Shown in pieces: positions 22,757 through 35,083 of a stretch of DNA of 64,000 bases (its first letter is position 1; each line of letters begins with the position of its first letter). Origin of the DNA: Pseudophaeomoniella oleicola. Taxonomy: Eukaryota; Ascomycota; Eurotiomycetes; Phaeomoniellales; Phaeomoniellaceae. A program made the position numbers and the translations under genes. The notes beneath the pieces were generated by a model. That model saw nothing but the letters and a program-made list of their open reading frames with translations, was not told the DNA's origin and did not search any database. The stretch covers positions 1 to 64,000 of the forward strand of contig QWDQ01000065.1 in NCBI GenBank assembly GCA_003868215.1, read 5' to 3'.

Positions 22757-25700
22757 ATGGACGCCCCAAGCTTCTGGCCTGGCTCGCCTGCCGCTGCTAC
22801 TCATACTCATACTACCCTGCGTCTCTACGCTTACAATGTGATGCAACCCATTCCCAACTACGGCTACCCTCCCTCGCCTTCCTCTCCATCCGCCAACTAC
22901 CACCCCCAAAATCACGACACACATCAATTCTCTCAATACTGCCGTCAATTTCGATACACCGCTGCTGCTGCTGCTGCTGTCAAGCCGAGAATCACACAAG
23001 ACGATCAAGACCCGAAAGTCGTATCTACCGTTACCGAGGGTTCGCCGAATGCACTCGCGGAGATATCAGCTTCGCGCGATAAGGCACACACGACACATGT
23101 CAACGTAGAATTGCGGTCGTATTCCCTCCCTGACGAGCAAAGGCGCATGGATACGATCACAATCCCCTCGCCGACTGCGTTTCTTGCGGATTCTCCTGTG
23201 TCTTCCAAGGTATCGATTGCTCCTGCACCTGCATCTGCACCGCCATCTCTCCAGCCGGCTCCCACGGCTCCCGCTAAGACGCCAATCAGCCGTAATCCAA
23301 GCACAACAACCACAGGCCTAGGGACAGCGTCTAGTGGCGTTTCCAAGCCCAAGCAAAGTAAGAGCCGCAATGGCTGTATAACGTGCAAGGCCAAGAGACT
23401 CAAATGTGATGAAACGAAACCGGAATGTCAACAATGCTTCAAGCGGAAAGTTACTTGTGGAGGTTATAAGAAGGATTTCAAATGGCGGTCTTTCGAGGAG
23501 ACGACCTTTGTGCACAAGCCTGCATCAAAGAACAAAAAGGCCCCTTCACCTCCTCCTCCTCCTCCTCCTCCACGTCAGCCACAGAAGGCCGCACCTCCAG
23601 CGACCTGCTCGTCCCCCTCGGAGACAGCAAGTTGGGAATCGAAGACGGAAGCAAAGCGTAGCTCTTCGCCTAGTCCCTCGACGTTGCAGCCGCCATCCCA
23701 ACAGCAACTCGAAGATGATGCTGCCCAGCATTTCTCGACGTCTATGGACGACGGGGGGCTGACAATGGGGTTTGATCCGCACATGCCGCCTTTCTTTCTA
23801 CAAAACGCGCTACAGGACCTTGATTCACATTTCCACATTACTGGTCTAACTCCCGAAGCTCAGATGCCAGACATGAGTGATCTGGATGCTATGCACCATT
23901 CATACACCGCTGCTTCCTCTCCACGGCTCATTGATCTGCTCCTGCCAGGCACAGATATGAACCGTCCTCCTCCACCAAATGAACAGCGACCACCAGATTC
24001 ACCGGCAGGCTCATACCAACCAAGATCATGGCATTCTTCAGGGGAAGGTATACAAATGGACGAGGACATCGAGGAAATTATCCGCTCAGCAGGACCTGGA
24101 ATCGAAGATCCCCTCGATCTCCTAAATTCTCATGCCGATCATCCAGTCTGGTTTCTGCAGGGTGGTTCCCCAGCATTATCGAATGCTTCTTCAGAATCCG
24201 ACGTTAGGCCAATTCTTAGATCCCTGAGAAGCAGCACTAGCGAGCTCATTGCTGTCAGGTTCAATGAAGACACTTGCGGTATCCTATCTGTTAAGAATGG
24301 CAATATGGAAAATCCGTGGCGGACCATGATTTGGCCCTTGGCCCAAGAATCTGAGGCTTTGAACTCTGCTATTAGTTCTCTGACTTCGTTTCACATTTCG
24401 AAGGGAATTGACGAATCTGGTCGGATGGACAACTTTGGTCGCAAAGGCTTGAAGCACATGGTCGAGAGCATCAGGCATCTCAACATGGGCCTCAATGACA
24501 CTAGGACTGATATCTCACTGGCTACTACGCTTGTGCTTGCATTTGCAGAATCATGGGATCGGGGTGATCGTCCTATAGCCACCGGGATCCAGCACCTTCG
24601 AGGGGCCAAGTCTCTTGTCAAACACGCTTTAGGGAGTCATCGAGCGCAGGGATCCGACTTGAACAAAACACCCCTTCTCCGGTTTCTTATCAACACGTGG
24701 GTCTACATGGATGTTATCGCAAGGCTTACGTCTGTCAGCAACGATGATAACAGCGACCTCCAAGATATTGTCTTGGGTGTAAACAATCCATTGGAAATTA
24801 ACGAGGTCGATCCCCTTTTGGGGTGTGCAGCAACTTTGTTTCCTATCATAGGGAATGTGGGATCATTGATTGGTATGGTCCGACAGGCGCCGAGCAACGA
24901 TCTGAACATCATCTCGCGAGCAAGTGAATTGAAGTCATTACTTGAACAATGGGAAGCGCCAGATCCCTTTCTCTTTGAGAGCCCTGAGGATAGAGACTCC
25001 AACGTACAACATTCCCTGCAGACAGCTGAGGCATACCGCCACGCCACCCTCCTATATCTCCATGAAGCAGTTCCAGAGATCCCTTCTAAACCATCCGAAG
25101 AGCTTGCAAAGAATGTCCTAAGATACCTTGCCACAATCCCGACCACATCTCGCGCGACCATTACCCACATCTACCCATTGTTGGCCGCTAGCTGTAATGT
25201 CACGCTGGACAGTGACCGCAAGTTTTGCATCGACAGATGGAGTGCCGTCACTTCAAGATTGCGGATAGGAAACGCCGACAAGTGTGTCGCCGTAGTTGAA
25301 GAGGTCTGGCGTCGTCGAGACGCATATGAGGGCGAAAAGCTGGAGCGTTTTCGTATACGTGAGCAGAATAGGTTGAGCACAACGTTTCCACGTGGTTACA
25401 TGGGCAACACCGGAGAGAAGAGAAAAGCGTCCGCGGACGATTTACTAGATGTAGATTCTCTCCTCACTTTCGGGATGGATTCGAGCTTTGATGAGCCCGC
25501 GTACGCACAACCCGGTACGAAGCGTCGTGCTGTCGATGGTGAGAGGAGTGAGCCGATGCCGATCCCGCGGAGGATGCCTTCGCTGCCACAGAACCCTACT
25601 GTAGCTGGAAGAGCACCACCATCTTTTGCACAAGATGCCGGTAGAAAGAGATCTACTGGCCGGTCTGAAGCAAGCATGGATTTCGAGTACACGGTTCGTG

Positions 25701-25833
25701 GCCGTCTGCATTGGGTAGGGGTGATGGCTGATTGGAACTGTGAAAGTATGGACACCATCTCTTTTTTCAATCCTGCTCTGCTCCGGGGGTTTTATTTTTC
25801 ATACTGACAATGGCAACAGTTTTACTTGGTTGA
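22757..25833 (+). CDS. Zn2Cys6 transcription factor, Acr-2/ARCA-like
   Basis: Exons 22757-25745 and 25820-25833 give 1000 residues. The N-terminal ~190 residues are Pro/Ala/Ser-rich. The Zn2Cys6 cluster follows, starting at CITCKAKRLKC with later cysteines in CQQC and VTC, and then a basic linker. A Pro-rich region with a poly-Pro run leads to a Fungal_trans_2-type regulatory domain (from about 490 to the end). The last intron (25746-25819, donor GTATGG, branch TACTGAC, acceptor CAACAG) changes the tail to ...MADWNCEILLG-stop; I recall similar endings in Acr-2-like regulators. Without splicing the frame would run to 25807 with an unrelated tail. Predicted nuclear DNA-binding regulator; targets unknown. 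Confidence 0.88.
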
Positions 25834-26316
25834 CTTTGTTATACCTCCCTGGCTGATCACTCTCTTTGCGCTTTTGCAAGGCGGTTCCCCCGATCGGTGG
25901 GGGGTCCCGACCCGAGAACAACCATGACGCCCCAGGCGGGCGTGCCTCCGATAATGTTCGAGCTCTTGAGCTAGCTTCATGGCTCCAATCTCGAGGCTTT
26001 CACGAAATGCTTCAAAATCGGCATCATTGCTGGGCACCGGAGAAATCCTTGTGGGCACTTTCGAGAAGGTGATTGGAGTGTTCCGCCGAGATGGCGTGGA
26101 TGGTCCCAATGGGTTTGTCAACCGTGGCGATTCTGTGGCAGCTCGATTACTCTCTGGCACTGTTTGTTTTCTTTGGCGCAAATCTTCAGACACAGGCCTG
26201 GCAAGGAAGGCTTGCATGCTAGCGAGATATAGATTTAGCTCGCGCCGCGCTTCGTCATTATCTGCGATAAGTTCTCCTACAGTGAGGGAAGTTACTGGTT
26301 TCGCATTTGGAGTCAT
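25822..26316 (-). CDS. Small protein of unknown function, convergent with the C6 factor
   Basis: An intronless frame of 164 codons beginning MTPNAKPVTS. The first ~60 residues look helical (LTVGELIADNDEARREL, YLASMQAFL), then a Ser/Thr-Pro region, then a second helix (FEAFRESLEIGAMKLAQELEHY). The last ~35 residues are basic and of poor quality, so a 3' intron is possible. Its 3' end overlaps the spliced last exon of the C6 factor by 12 bp on the opposite strand. No domain recognised; called for its good helical composition and clean start. Confidence 0.45.
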   Translation of the reverse strand: MTPNAKPVTSLTVGELIADNDEARRELNLYLASMQAFLARPVSEDLRQRKQTVPESNRAATESPRLTNPLGPSTPSRRNTPITFSKVPTRISPVPSNDADFEAFRESLEIGAMKLAQELEHYRRHARLGRHGCSRVGTPHRSGEPPCKSAKRVISQGGITKSTK

Positions 26317-28953
26317 GGTTGCTCGGGACGATGACCACTTTTATCACGCTCAAACAAGATACTTGCTGGGCTTGACGATAATGTTAGGATGTCGCTTTGG
26401 ATATATGAGCTGTTGCGTAGGAGCTGGATCGGTCGGTTCCGTCTACCTATCACGTTGTTGCTTTTGGAGTTGGGTGTGATTGTTTGATTTGATGCTGCTT
26501 TCGGTTCTTAGATTGTCTTTTGGCAATACTCTAGCAAGGCGTAAGGCGTTCTGGTTTTCTTCTGCGGATCAGGAAGTCCAGCACGCAGTGTCCGGAGTGA
26601 AGTGGCCTGACTACCTTGAACTTTTTTGCTCCGGCGTGCAAACGAGTATATTCCTTGACTGACTATATGTTACGGGCAAAGATCCAGACGAGAGTCGAGT
26701 GGATCGCAAATGAAATTTATACCTCAAACGAACAACACTTGCACAAAGGTACTCGGCGCAAGGACAATTGCTGGTAAAAGCACACGATATGTCATAGAAT
26801 TGCTATAAACCTGCGCCAGTGGGCAAAGAGAAGAAAGGTTTTTGATGAACACGACGGTTGTATGAGATGGTACAAGTACCAAGTCTCTAGTCGCGCATTT
26901 AACGATATCGAGTGAAAATTACCGTATGGCACGTGGTTACATCACACCAATGGCCTGACCTACGAGCATCGCTATGCGATATTGGGATGAGAACCGACAA
27001 TCTGTCAGAGAAAATTACCCACAGCCCCAGTGAACTACACAACGCTATCAGAATGTGAAAAGAAATCTCTTCAGGAAAGATGCGCTTCCCTTGACGGCAT
27101 TAACTTGCGGCCGCTTGGACGGAAAACATGGGGAGGGGGGGATAGGACTACTACTTTTGTTGGTTGATTTGACAGTACTTAATAGTCACTGGCCGATCCC
27201 CCTCAAAGACGAAGCCAAATTCTTGTCCGACGGCGTTAGGAAGAGGCCAACGTCGACTCCGAGTGTTAGAGATCATACTGGGTGTTTAACCTACTTAGGT
27301 AGGTCGATGGTTCGTTCGTACGCAGTTCGCCGACAGTCGAAATCCACATTTTGCTACTCCGCGCAACTTCGACTGTTGAGAGCAGAGCAGACCTGAGCTG
27401 AGGGAGCTCGGTGGGCAATACGTCAGGCATCAACAAGTCACCACAATACCGACTTTCGATGCATAGACATGATCACGCAATTGCCGGACACGTAGCCTCA
27501 GTATACCCTTGTCTATATCTCACCAAGATCGACGCTTCATCAGGAGGTCTGACAGAGCCGCTATGGTAAACACACATCGGCAGTCTTCATATGAAACCTA
27601 GCATAGCATTGTGATCAGGCTGCGAGAGATGGAAGCAGGCCTTTCGTTCTACGGTGATAGGAGAAAGTCTCGGCAATTTCTCGAGCAACAGCGGATGTAT
27701 TTGAAATGCTCAACACAGACAGCTCTTTGAAAATTCGCCACTTGGTCCTTTGGTAACTGGGGACTGACTCGACAATAGATAATATAGCAGGGAATGGGGT
27801 CTAGAAGGTTTCTTCCTATCTCAGTTGAAGCGGTGGTCCCTTTTACCTCACCGTTTGCCCCCTCGCCAGCTGGTAAAGTGATATAAGGATGTTCTCAAAG
27901 AGAAAAATGCAGGCCTTTTCGAGGCTTGCAGTTGCAGGTTGTCGCATCCGCTGTCAACTTACCAGATGGGAATATCTATCCGGTCTTGCGCTAAACCTAA
28001 GAAGGGCACAAATTCCCTGCATTGCCCCGCATCCACGATAAGATAAGTGAGTGAGTGGTGCCGATAAGAGATTACGATCAGAGACGAGGGGAAGATCGGA
28101 GGGGTTCACTCACCTTCGTTATCGATTTGCACAATCCGTCTCATTATCAACTCACATTTCCAATTTGAAGAGGAACGATTTCGGGGGAAGGAAAGAGAGG
28201 GTTTGGTTATCTTGTTACTCTTGTCTAAGCCAAAGTACGTAGTATGTTGGATTGGATGGTGTTTTGTGATGCATTACCCTGCGAGTTCGCAACACCGCTC
28301 TCCCAAGCCAATTCTCCACCATACCTGATTAATGCCTCTGAGTAAAAGTGTGCAACCATTCTTGTGAAACCATTACCGTAGTAGTAGTAGAAGAAGAAGA
28401 CAAACATCTATCCGTTCTTAGTGATAGTTGATGATAACAGCGTGTCCCTTTTTCGTTGGTGATAGAGGGCTGAATGAAACAAGGGAAGTCTGAGCTCAAG
28501 TAGGAAATTGTATTGTACACACAAAAGTGATCATCATCATCATCGACCATCCAGATAGCTTCGCTTCCTTTCTTTGGCCCTTATCTAATAGTTCATCACT
28601 TTTTGTCCTGTTCCTGAAATCTATAATAAATATCCTATTCGTTCTCTCTCTCTCTCTTTCTTCTACTTATCGAACCAATACATCGATTCACCTGAAGTTG
28701 GGTAGCATCGACAGCAACAGTATAACAACAGGTCAAAGAGGAAAAACCTTCCCTCCCATCACAAGTGAGTATAGTCCTACACTCCTGTACACCTCTGCAC
28801 ATAACAGGACCTATTGTTCCCTTCTTGCTTGCTATATACACATACATTATCCTCTTCCCGATCCCCCTCGAACTTGTACAAATACCCTCCCCCTCTTCTT
28901 CCCTCTCCCACCACCACCACCACCACCATCATCACTTTCCTCAAAAACTAACA
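26317..28953. other. Intergenic region, 2.6 kb
   Basis: No supported gene. Short frames (for example 27055-27396) have no domain. Near 28,380 there are TAG and AGA triplet runs, a CT-rich tract at 28,640-28,660 and a CAC triplet run at about 28,908-28,930 just before the cupin start. These are typical of a fungal promoter and leader. Confidence 0.45.
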
Positions 28954-29549
28954 ATGGGAAACCTAATCAGCAAAACCAAATCTACTCTCAGTTCATCTCC
29001 TTCCAAACCCACAGCCGAAAAGATGTCTTCAACCACTCCACTCGGAATGACCTACTACGAGGGCGCGCAGTTCAAGTTCACGCCACCACAGATCGCGCCG
29101 TCGCACTTTTTGGGTGATTTGTCTACCAGGTAAGAAAATCTTTTGGCGCACACATTTTCTATGCCAATCCCGGAATCGGGGTGAGAGGGAGAGGAATGCT
29201 AATGTGGTGTAAATTGTTGATAATAGCACCGACACCGCCGCCCCAATAACCTCGGGGTTCTACAAGTTCGAGTCCGGAAACCCACTGGTTTACGAATACA
29301 CCTACGACGAGGTCCGTTTCTCTCTTTCCATTTCCCCCTTTTGCTTTTCCTGTCACTCTTTCTAACACGTGTACACAGATGAAAATCATCGTCGAAGGCG
29401 AAGTCTTCATCAGCGACAAGACGGGCCAAAAGGTCCACGCCAAGGCCGGCGATTCCTTTTATTTCCCAAAGGGTAGCATCATCACGTTCGAGACCCCGAC
29501 TAAGGGGTTGGCGTTCTTTGTCGGACAGAGGAAGCAAGGTGGTGGTTAG
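28954..29549 (+). CDS. Small cupin-fold protein (EutQ-like)
   Basis: Three exons (28954-29129, 29227-29311, 29379-29549; introns 97 and 67 bp) encode 143 residues. After a Ser/Lys-rich start of ~25 residues comes one cupin domain: YKFESGNPLVYEYTYDE, MKIIVEGEVFISD, AGDSFYFPKGSIITFE. These match the two conserved cupin blocks as seen in EutQ-type ethanolamine-utilisation-like proteins. The usual metal-binding histidines are not obvious (GEVFISD, FPKG), so it may bind ligand without metal or be catalytically inactive. Fungal homologues are mostly uncharacterised. It converges on the oxidase-like gene, with stops 187 bp apart. Confidence 0.85.
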
Positions 29550-29736
29550 AAAAAGGAGGAGAGAGAGAAACGAAAAAAAAAAAATGAATTCATCAGGGTT
29601 ATTATAGATAAAGGGAATGTTGATTTGATGAGAAGAATTTATGATTTTTTTTTAGCACTGTATGGGAACACAAAAGGAGGGGTGATTCTATAAGTTATAT
29701 AGAAAACCCGAATTCCTTGCATTGTTTCTTCCTCAA

Positions 29737-30786
29737 TCAAGGCCATAACTTCACTTCCTGCCACTCTCCCAACGGCTTCCCAATTCCTCCGGATCCATCA
29801 CCGCCGCCCGCCTCGCTGCTGTTCAACGTCCATTTGGTTCTCCGCGACTTCTCCGGATCCGACAGATCGATCATCTCGACGACTTCGGGCGCGATAACGG
29901 CGACGCGGAAATTCCTGCGCGCCACCGGCTCGTCGTCGAGGTCTTGTTCGGCCGGTTGTCCCATTTTCTCCTTGCCGTTATCACCGCTTTCGTCGGAGAC
30001 GGGGGTGCCGGGTGGGGGGTTCTTGAAGCTGCCTCGCATGACGGGCGAGAGGTTGGCGAAGTGTGAAAAGACCTCGCGCTTCCAGCTCCACTCTTTTTCC
30101 TTGTCGCTGTTGTGTCTGGGTGCGTGGCGGAGGTATCGTTGTAGTTCGGCTTTGACGGTGACGGTGCCGCTGTTCTGCTGGGGGCCCGCGCTGTCGCTAC
30201 CTTCGAGGTCGTCGGCGGCGAGCAGCCAGCATCTCCCTGTGATGCGCCATTGGCACACGGTATCTTTTACCCAGTAGCAAGCCTCGACGTAGCCCCCGCC
30301 CCCGGTTCCCGAGCGCGACTGCTCCAATGTGCCCTTCCCTGGTCCTGTAGCGAAGATGTCGTATACCTTACTCATCCGCGCATCGGTGGTGAAAGCCGGG
30401 CAATCGGAGTCGTATACATGGGGGTTTGGCGGATACGTATTATGCTTGTTCTCCGGGAGCGGACTGGCGAAGAAACCGCGGTGAATGCAGGTGCGTGTCC
30501 GCGGGAGACCGTCGTGGGTTACGGTAGCGAGGGAGAGCTCGGGTGAGGGCATCTTGGAGACGTGAGATTCAAAGAGAGGTTTCCAGGGCGCCACTGATGT
30601 GGCTGTTGGATGCGATGAGGATGTCATGGTCGAAAGGAGACGAGTGAGGCGATGTGATGCTGTTCGGATTGCCAGCTTGGAAGACCTGTCTGGGAGAAAT
30701 AACTTGACAGAAAAAGAGATCGGGTTACAGACAGTAAGAGAGATGTGACAATTGGATATTAAGTACAAAGACTGACTAGAGCGCAT
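29737..30786 (-). CDS. Pyridoxamine-5'-phosphate oxidase-like flavin-binding protein (Alr4036 family)
   Basis: Single exon. The ATG at 30786 gives 349 residues; the ATG at 30627 gives 296. The core starts PWKPLFESHVSKMPSPELSLATVTHDGLPRTR-like and has the split-barrel features LPRTRTCIHRGFF, DARMSKVYDI, VEACYWV and CQWRITGRCWL, as in fungal FMN-binding proteins of the pyridoxamine-phosphate-oxidase superfamily. The C-terminus (FRVAVIAPEVVEMIDL, RRTKW) matches the family end. The extra N-terminus from 30786 ends in an Arg/Ser/Leu-rich segment that could be a mitochondrial presequence, so both starts may be used. The cofactor and substrate are inferred from family only. Confidence 0.85.
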   Translation of the reverse strand: MRSSQSLYLISNCHISLTVCNPISFSVKLFLPDRSSKLAIRTASHRLTRLLSTMTSSSHPTATSVAPWKPLFESHVSKMPSPELSLATVTHDGLPRTRTCIHRGFFASPLPENKHNTYPPNPHVYDSDCPAFTTDARMSKVYDIFATGPGKGTLEQSRSGTGGGGYVEACYWVKDTVCQWRITGRCWLLAADDLEGSDSAGPQQNSGTVTVKAELQRYLRHAPRHNSDKEKEWSWKREVFSHFANLSPVMRGSFKNPPPGTPVSDESGDNGKEKMGQPAEQDLDDEPVARRNFRVAVIAPEVVEMIDLSDPEKSRRTKWTLNSSEAGGGDGSGGIGKPLGEWQEVKLWP

Positions 30787-31248
30787 ACGCTACCCTCGAG
30801 TCAATTACAATATGATCTGAAGATGAGGATATGACCTTGATGATTTACTGATGACGTGGATGACTTCAGAAGCTCTTCGTTTCACTTTCTTATCGATAAA
30901 GATAAAGCCTCGTTAGATCTGGATATCATATTCGGTTTAGCGCGTTCTTCACAGTACGTAGTAAAGGCACTTATATTTCATCTCTTTACTCTCTTCCCTG
31001 GGACACAATTCATCTCCAAGCTGACCTGATGGATTGTTAAGCTATATACGCTCTGTAACCCTTCAACTATTGCCACTGCAATTTCCCTATGTCTTCTGTA
31101 AGACCAGAGGCTCCCGCTTGCTTCAAGCCGTCGCGATACCCGCCAGGTTGAACTATGATCTTGAAGCTCGCATCGTCGTACGAAATGGAAGCTCGCTCGG
31201 CTGGACGACACCAACGCTGTATTCAGTAATCGCATGCAGCGATATTGA

Positions 31249-33624
31249 TCACCATGTCGGTAGGCCTATGGTGGATGTACCATCATCCCAGCTTAGATCG
31301 TCAAACCAGCTAAGGAAGTCTTCGCTGGTGACGAACTCGGGCAATGACTGCAACGTTGTACCGGTGAATACAGCATCACTGTTGAGATCTGTGGTAGTGC
31401 TGTTGCCATCAATTGACCCTGGGAGGATAAGATGCTGTTGCAGTTCTTGCTCTGGTCCAATTGATTGCGAAGTTGGTGGGCAATGATTGAGCGTATCGTC
31501 TAACAACCTGCCAATAACCTTGTTGACTTTGAGGCATATCTTGAAGTCACGGCGATTCGAAAAGCTGTTCCTTGAGTTTTCGAAATAAGTCGTCAAGGCA
31601 GTCAAGTCGCGGATGATCTTGGAGCGGGGAATATGAGATGGCAACGGGACTCCTGCAAGAGTGCTCTGATGTAGTTCTGAAACAAGAGCACCAGCTGCTG
31701 GAATGCCATAGAAGAGGAACTAAGATAATGGTCAGGCAATGCAAATCACATAGCCAGTATTGATATCGTTCTTTGTTTTGGTATCATGGGAGGGGTGAGA
31801 GCGGGGTTCTTTTGGAGCAATACGTACAAGCCATGAAAATCGCTCTTTTAATCTCATATCCCGTGCTTGTTGTCTCGTGAAGTCCACCAATGCAGAGACC
31901 ACTTGCATGCCTATGTCAAAGAAGGCAGCAGTCGTGCTTCCGCCCTCGGTGCCTAGGATGCGTTGGATCTGAAACCCGCTATCAAGGTACTCCAAGTAGA
32001 TAATCAAGAACGCGCCATAATCCAGGGGGGACAAAACCTCCCAGCAGTCGTCTTGATAACGGTACTGCGGTGGAATCGTGTCCCATGTTCGTTGGAAGTC
32101 ATGGTAAGCATCCCTTAGACAAGTTGCAATATTAGCTCCGTTCGTAGCGACCTAGAAGCATAGGCATACGATAGTTTCCCTGCGATCTTCTCCGATCTAT
32201 TCCCCAGTGAAAGCCGTAGCGCTTTGTCTCGAAGGATTGACATTCGGGCCCGAAGCCGGATGACTGTTGCTGGACGTAACGGTTCCTGCCCTTCAGCAGA
32301 TACATTCCATCCCCCATGGTTCAATCGATTCAAGGACTCTTCTAGTTCGTTTCCATTGAGCACTACTTCTTCATCCCCAAGATCCAGCGGGAGTGTCAGG
32401 TCACAGAAATGAGGATCCATCTGGGGCGGCCTCCCAAGGAATGTACCAAGACTTTTGTCCCAGTGAAAGGCTACAAAAAGAAGCCTCTTACGAGTCTCGA
32501 TCAGGAAAAAGGGTAGATTACACTGCGTTGAGGTTTGACGATGAAGTCCCATGGCGAATATCTCGGAGATGTATTCGACTAAACCGCGGTAGCAGATATT
32601 ACCTGATTGCAACGAGTTAGACGGAGCCAACAAAAGAGAGGGAGAAAGTGAACATACTCGTGGCCCCAAACAGAGTCGACGTCAAAGCAGCATGCGCATA
32701 TCGCATCCAAACGGTAAGATCGTTCATTTGGTTACGCTCTTGACAAATCTCAATGCAGGCTTTACTTGCAGAATACATTGCAGCTGTAAATTCTTCGTTC
32801 TTGAACTGTCCTTCAGCTTCTGGATGGAAAGAAGCGGTTCCAGCCAAGGCAAAAATGACACCAAGGAACTCCCATCTCAGATTCTGGCCGATGAACCATC
32901 CGCAGAACTCTGCTGCCGTGGTACTTGCAACCAAAGGGCCGAGCGCTTTCCCTGTCCCTTGTTCTATCTGCGTCCACAATGTTTCGGAAAGTTCGACGAC
33001 GTTCCTTGCTCCGCGTTTCAAGTGACGACGAATGTTCGAAATTGGATCCAATATCAAAGGCCGTGGAATGATAGTGTACGGGCCGGCGCGATAATAGTCT
33101 GCAATCAGTCTCTCATAAAACTCAAAAGAGGTAAATAGCTTCATGACTTCAGATTTCACAAAAGCAAGTCTGGATAGACCAATTTCGCTGGGGAGACACG
33201 GACCTGGTGCCGTTCCAGGACTTGGTTTGGATCCTGAGAAAACAGACACAAAGCTAGAGGAGCCAAGGTATCCGGGTTGACGATCCTCGCGAACATCTTG
33301 GGCACCTTCTTGACGTTGCCCCGTCGATGAAGGTGTCAACCCGTCGTTCTCTGGCGGTGAGCTTGTTGCCTGATGAGGACTAGATAGATTGTTTCTGCGA
33401 GAGCGATGCTTTGTGCCAGGTCGGGTCATAGGCGCGGGATGGTAGAAACACTAGAACATGTCGGCGCGAAGGCTTCAACAACGTAAAGTCATAAGAATGA
33501 TGTGTACCTTGTCAGCTATGCCCCGGGTATGACATCTCCCACAAATAGGCGTGACATGGTCACACCGGATCTTGGAGAGTCTGCATGGCTCGCAAGATGT
33601 AGGCTTTCCATTTCGCCTGAGCAT
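31249..33624 (-). CDS. Zn2Cys6 transcription factor with fungal-specific regulatory domain
   Basis: Five exons (33624-33508, 33450-32658, 32602-32170, 32113-31828, 31719-31249; introns 57, 55, 56 and 108 bp) all join in phase and give 699 residues. The Zn2Cys6 cluster (residues ~9-40: CEPCRLSKIRC, ICGRC, DKC) is completed across intron 1: its sixth cysteine is the first codon of exon 2. A Ser/Pro linker follows, then the middle homology region of fungal C6 factors (about 130-560; FYERLIADYY, GLHRQTSTQCNLPFFLIETRKRL, FLGRPPQMD) and an acidic/Trp tail (FLSWFDDLSWDD) that could be an activation domain. Targets unknown. Start 33624 is the first ATG in frame with the zinc cluster. Confidence 0.9.
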
Positions 33625-35083
33625 TCTCCATACTCTCGAGCAATATGATACTCGTCGGCTACGGCCTAGGAATAGGGATTGATAGCTAGGATGTTAATAT
33701 ATGCTTATGGTTGCTAGATACTGTCGATGACGAAGTCATTCCGAGTGATTTATTCCGATTCCGATTCCGATGGCGAGTAACCGGATTAGGAAGCTTCAGA
33801 AAGTGCTCTGAACAGTAAGCCTTTTGGTTGGCACTCGAATTCATGACTTAATCGAAATAATACACCGGTCTCTGGCCAAAGTTGTAGGTACATTGGCCTA
33901 GCTTACACCGTCAAATCCTAACACATCCTCATGCAATGGTCTTGACTGGGGTTGATATCCTGCATTCTTCTATCAAGTTTCAGTATTTGATCATGGGTTG
34001 TTCGCGTCTGGACGCTAGTAGAAGAATGCCCTGAAGATCTTGAGGCGCTGACGCTCACGTCTGTGATGGCTACATGGCATTTGGTGACGCTGGAGTGGGC
34101 GCACCTTGAACGAACGACATGAACGACTTCTCAGGTAAAGAAACACTCGCCGATGGACACCATGTCCTTCAAGCTGTATACAGGATAACTAGGAATGTTC
34201 AAAGCCAGGCTCGCAAAGGCTTCTCATCTTGGATTATGGCTTTCGCTTTCGGACTGAGTCAGATATGTGGCTTAGCCAGGTGCTGGTTGCCCGTAGTTCA
34301 GGAATATCTTCTTATATGCCGTCGCCGGGTATGGTAGTAGTTGCCGCCAGAGCCTCTAGGACGTAAGAGGATCTCATAATTGAAGAGTATGCCACAGGAT
34401 AGGCATCTACGATGGCGTACTATTCATTCATCGTCCATGAAATACATATCTCAGCCCACTGATGGTCGTTCTGTGTGCATTTATATAAGAATACTGAACG
34501 CAACCCAATAGGTGTAGAGTAGTTCAGATCAGATTTCCAGGGTGAATATGTCAGACAATTCGAGACGCATAAAACCCAGCTCATAGAAAGACGACAGATG
34601 AAAAGCCCTCAGCCTGGTACAGACATCTAGACTCCTTTAATGTCGATAAATGCGGTGATAAGCTTGTTGGGACACGAAGTCCATTATCGATAAGCAGAGG
34701 AAGGAAAAGCCCTAAATCCCGATTCGCCGATGTCAATTCCTCCCAGTCAGCGCGCCAAGAATTGGGATTTGTGCTCCGATGAGCTCCCGGCTGTGGCCTC
34801 AGAGAACTTCAAGCGCAGATACCAGTGCCAACACATCACCACTTTCTATTCTACCTTGACTCTTTGGTGTATTTGTGAAGTGGTAAGTTCTCCAAAGATA
34901 TCTGTTGCTGTCAGATAAGTCCCGTTTGGGTCATGTGTACTACTAGCAGCATGCGCTGACAACGAATTTCGCCCAATTCATAGCGACAACGACAAGCACC
35001 TCACGAACCTGCCAAAGTCCTCAAAAGCCGAGCAATATCAAATCTTCGTGTTGCGCACGCCGTGCCACTAGTAAAACGACAAC
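33625..35083. other. Intergenic region
   Basis: Divergent spacer between the C6 factor and the NAC beta gene. Triple ATTCCG near 33,750 is the only structure noted; short frames show no domain. Confidence 0.4.

Noticed and set aside
27055-27396. 113-codon plus frame in the 26.3-29.0 kb spacer
   Set aside because: No domain, no splice partner, composition like flanking DNA.
29717-30277. 186-codon plus frame opposite the flavin-binding protein
   Set aside because: Antisense shadow; the reverse strand has clear family motifs.
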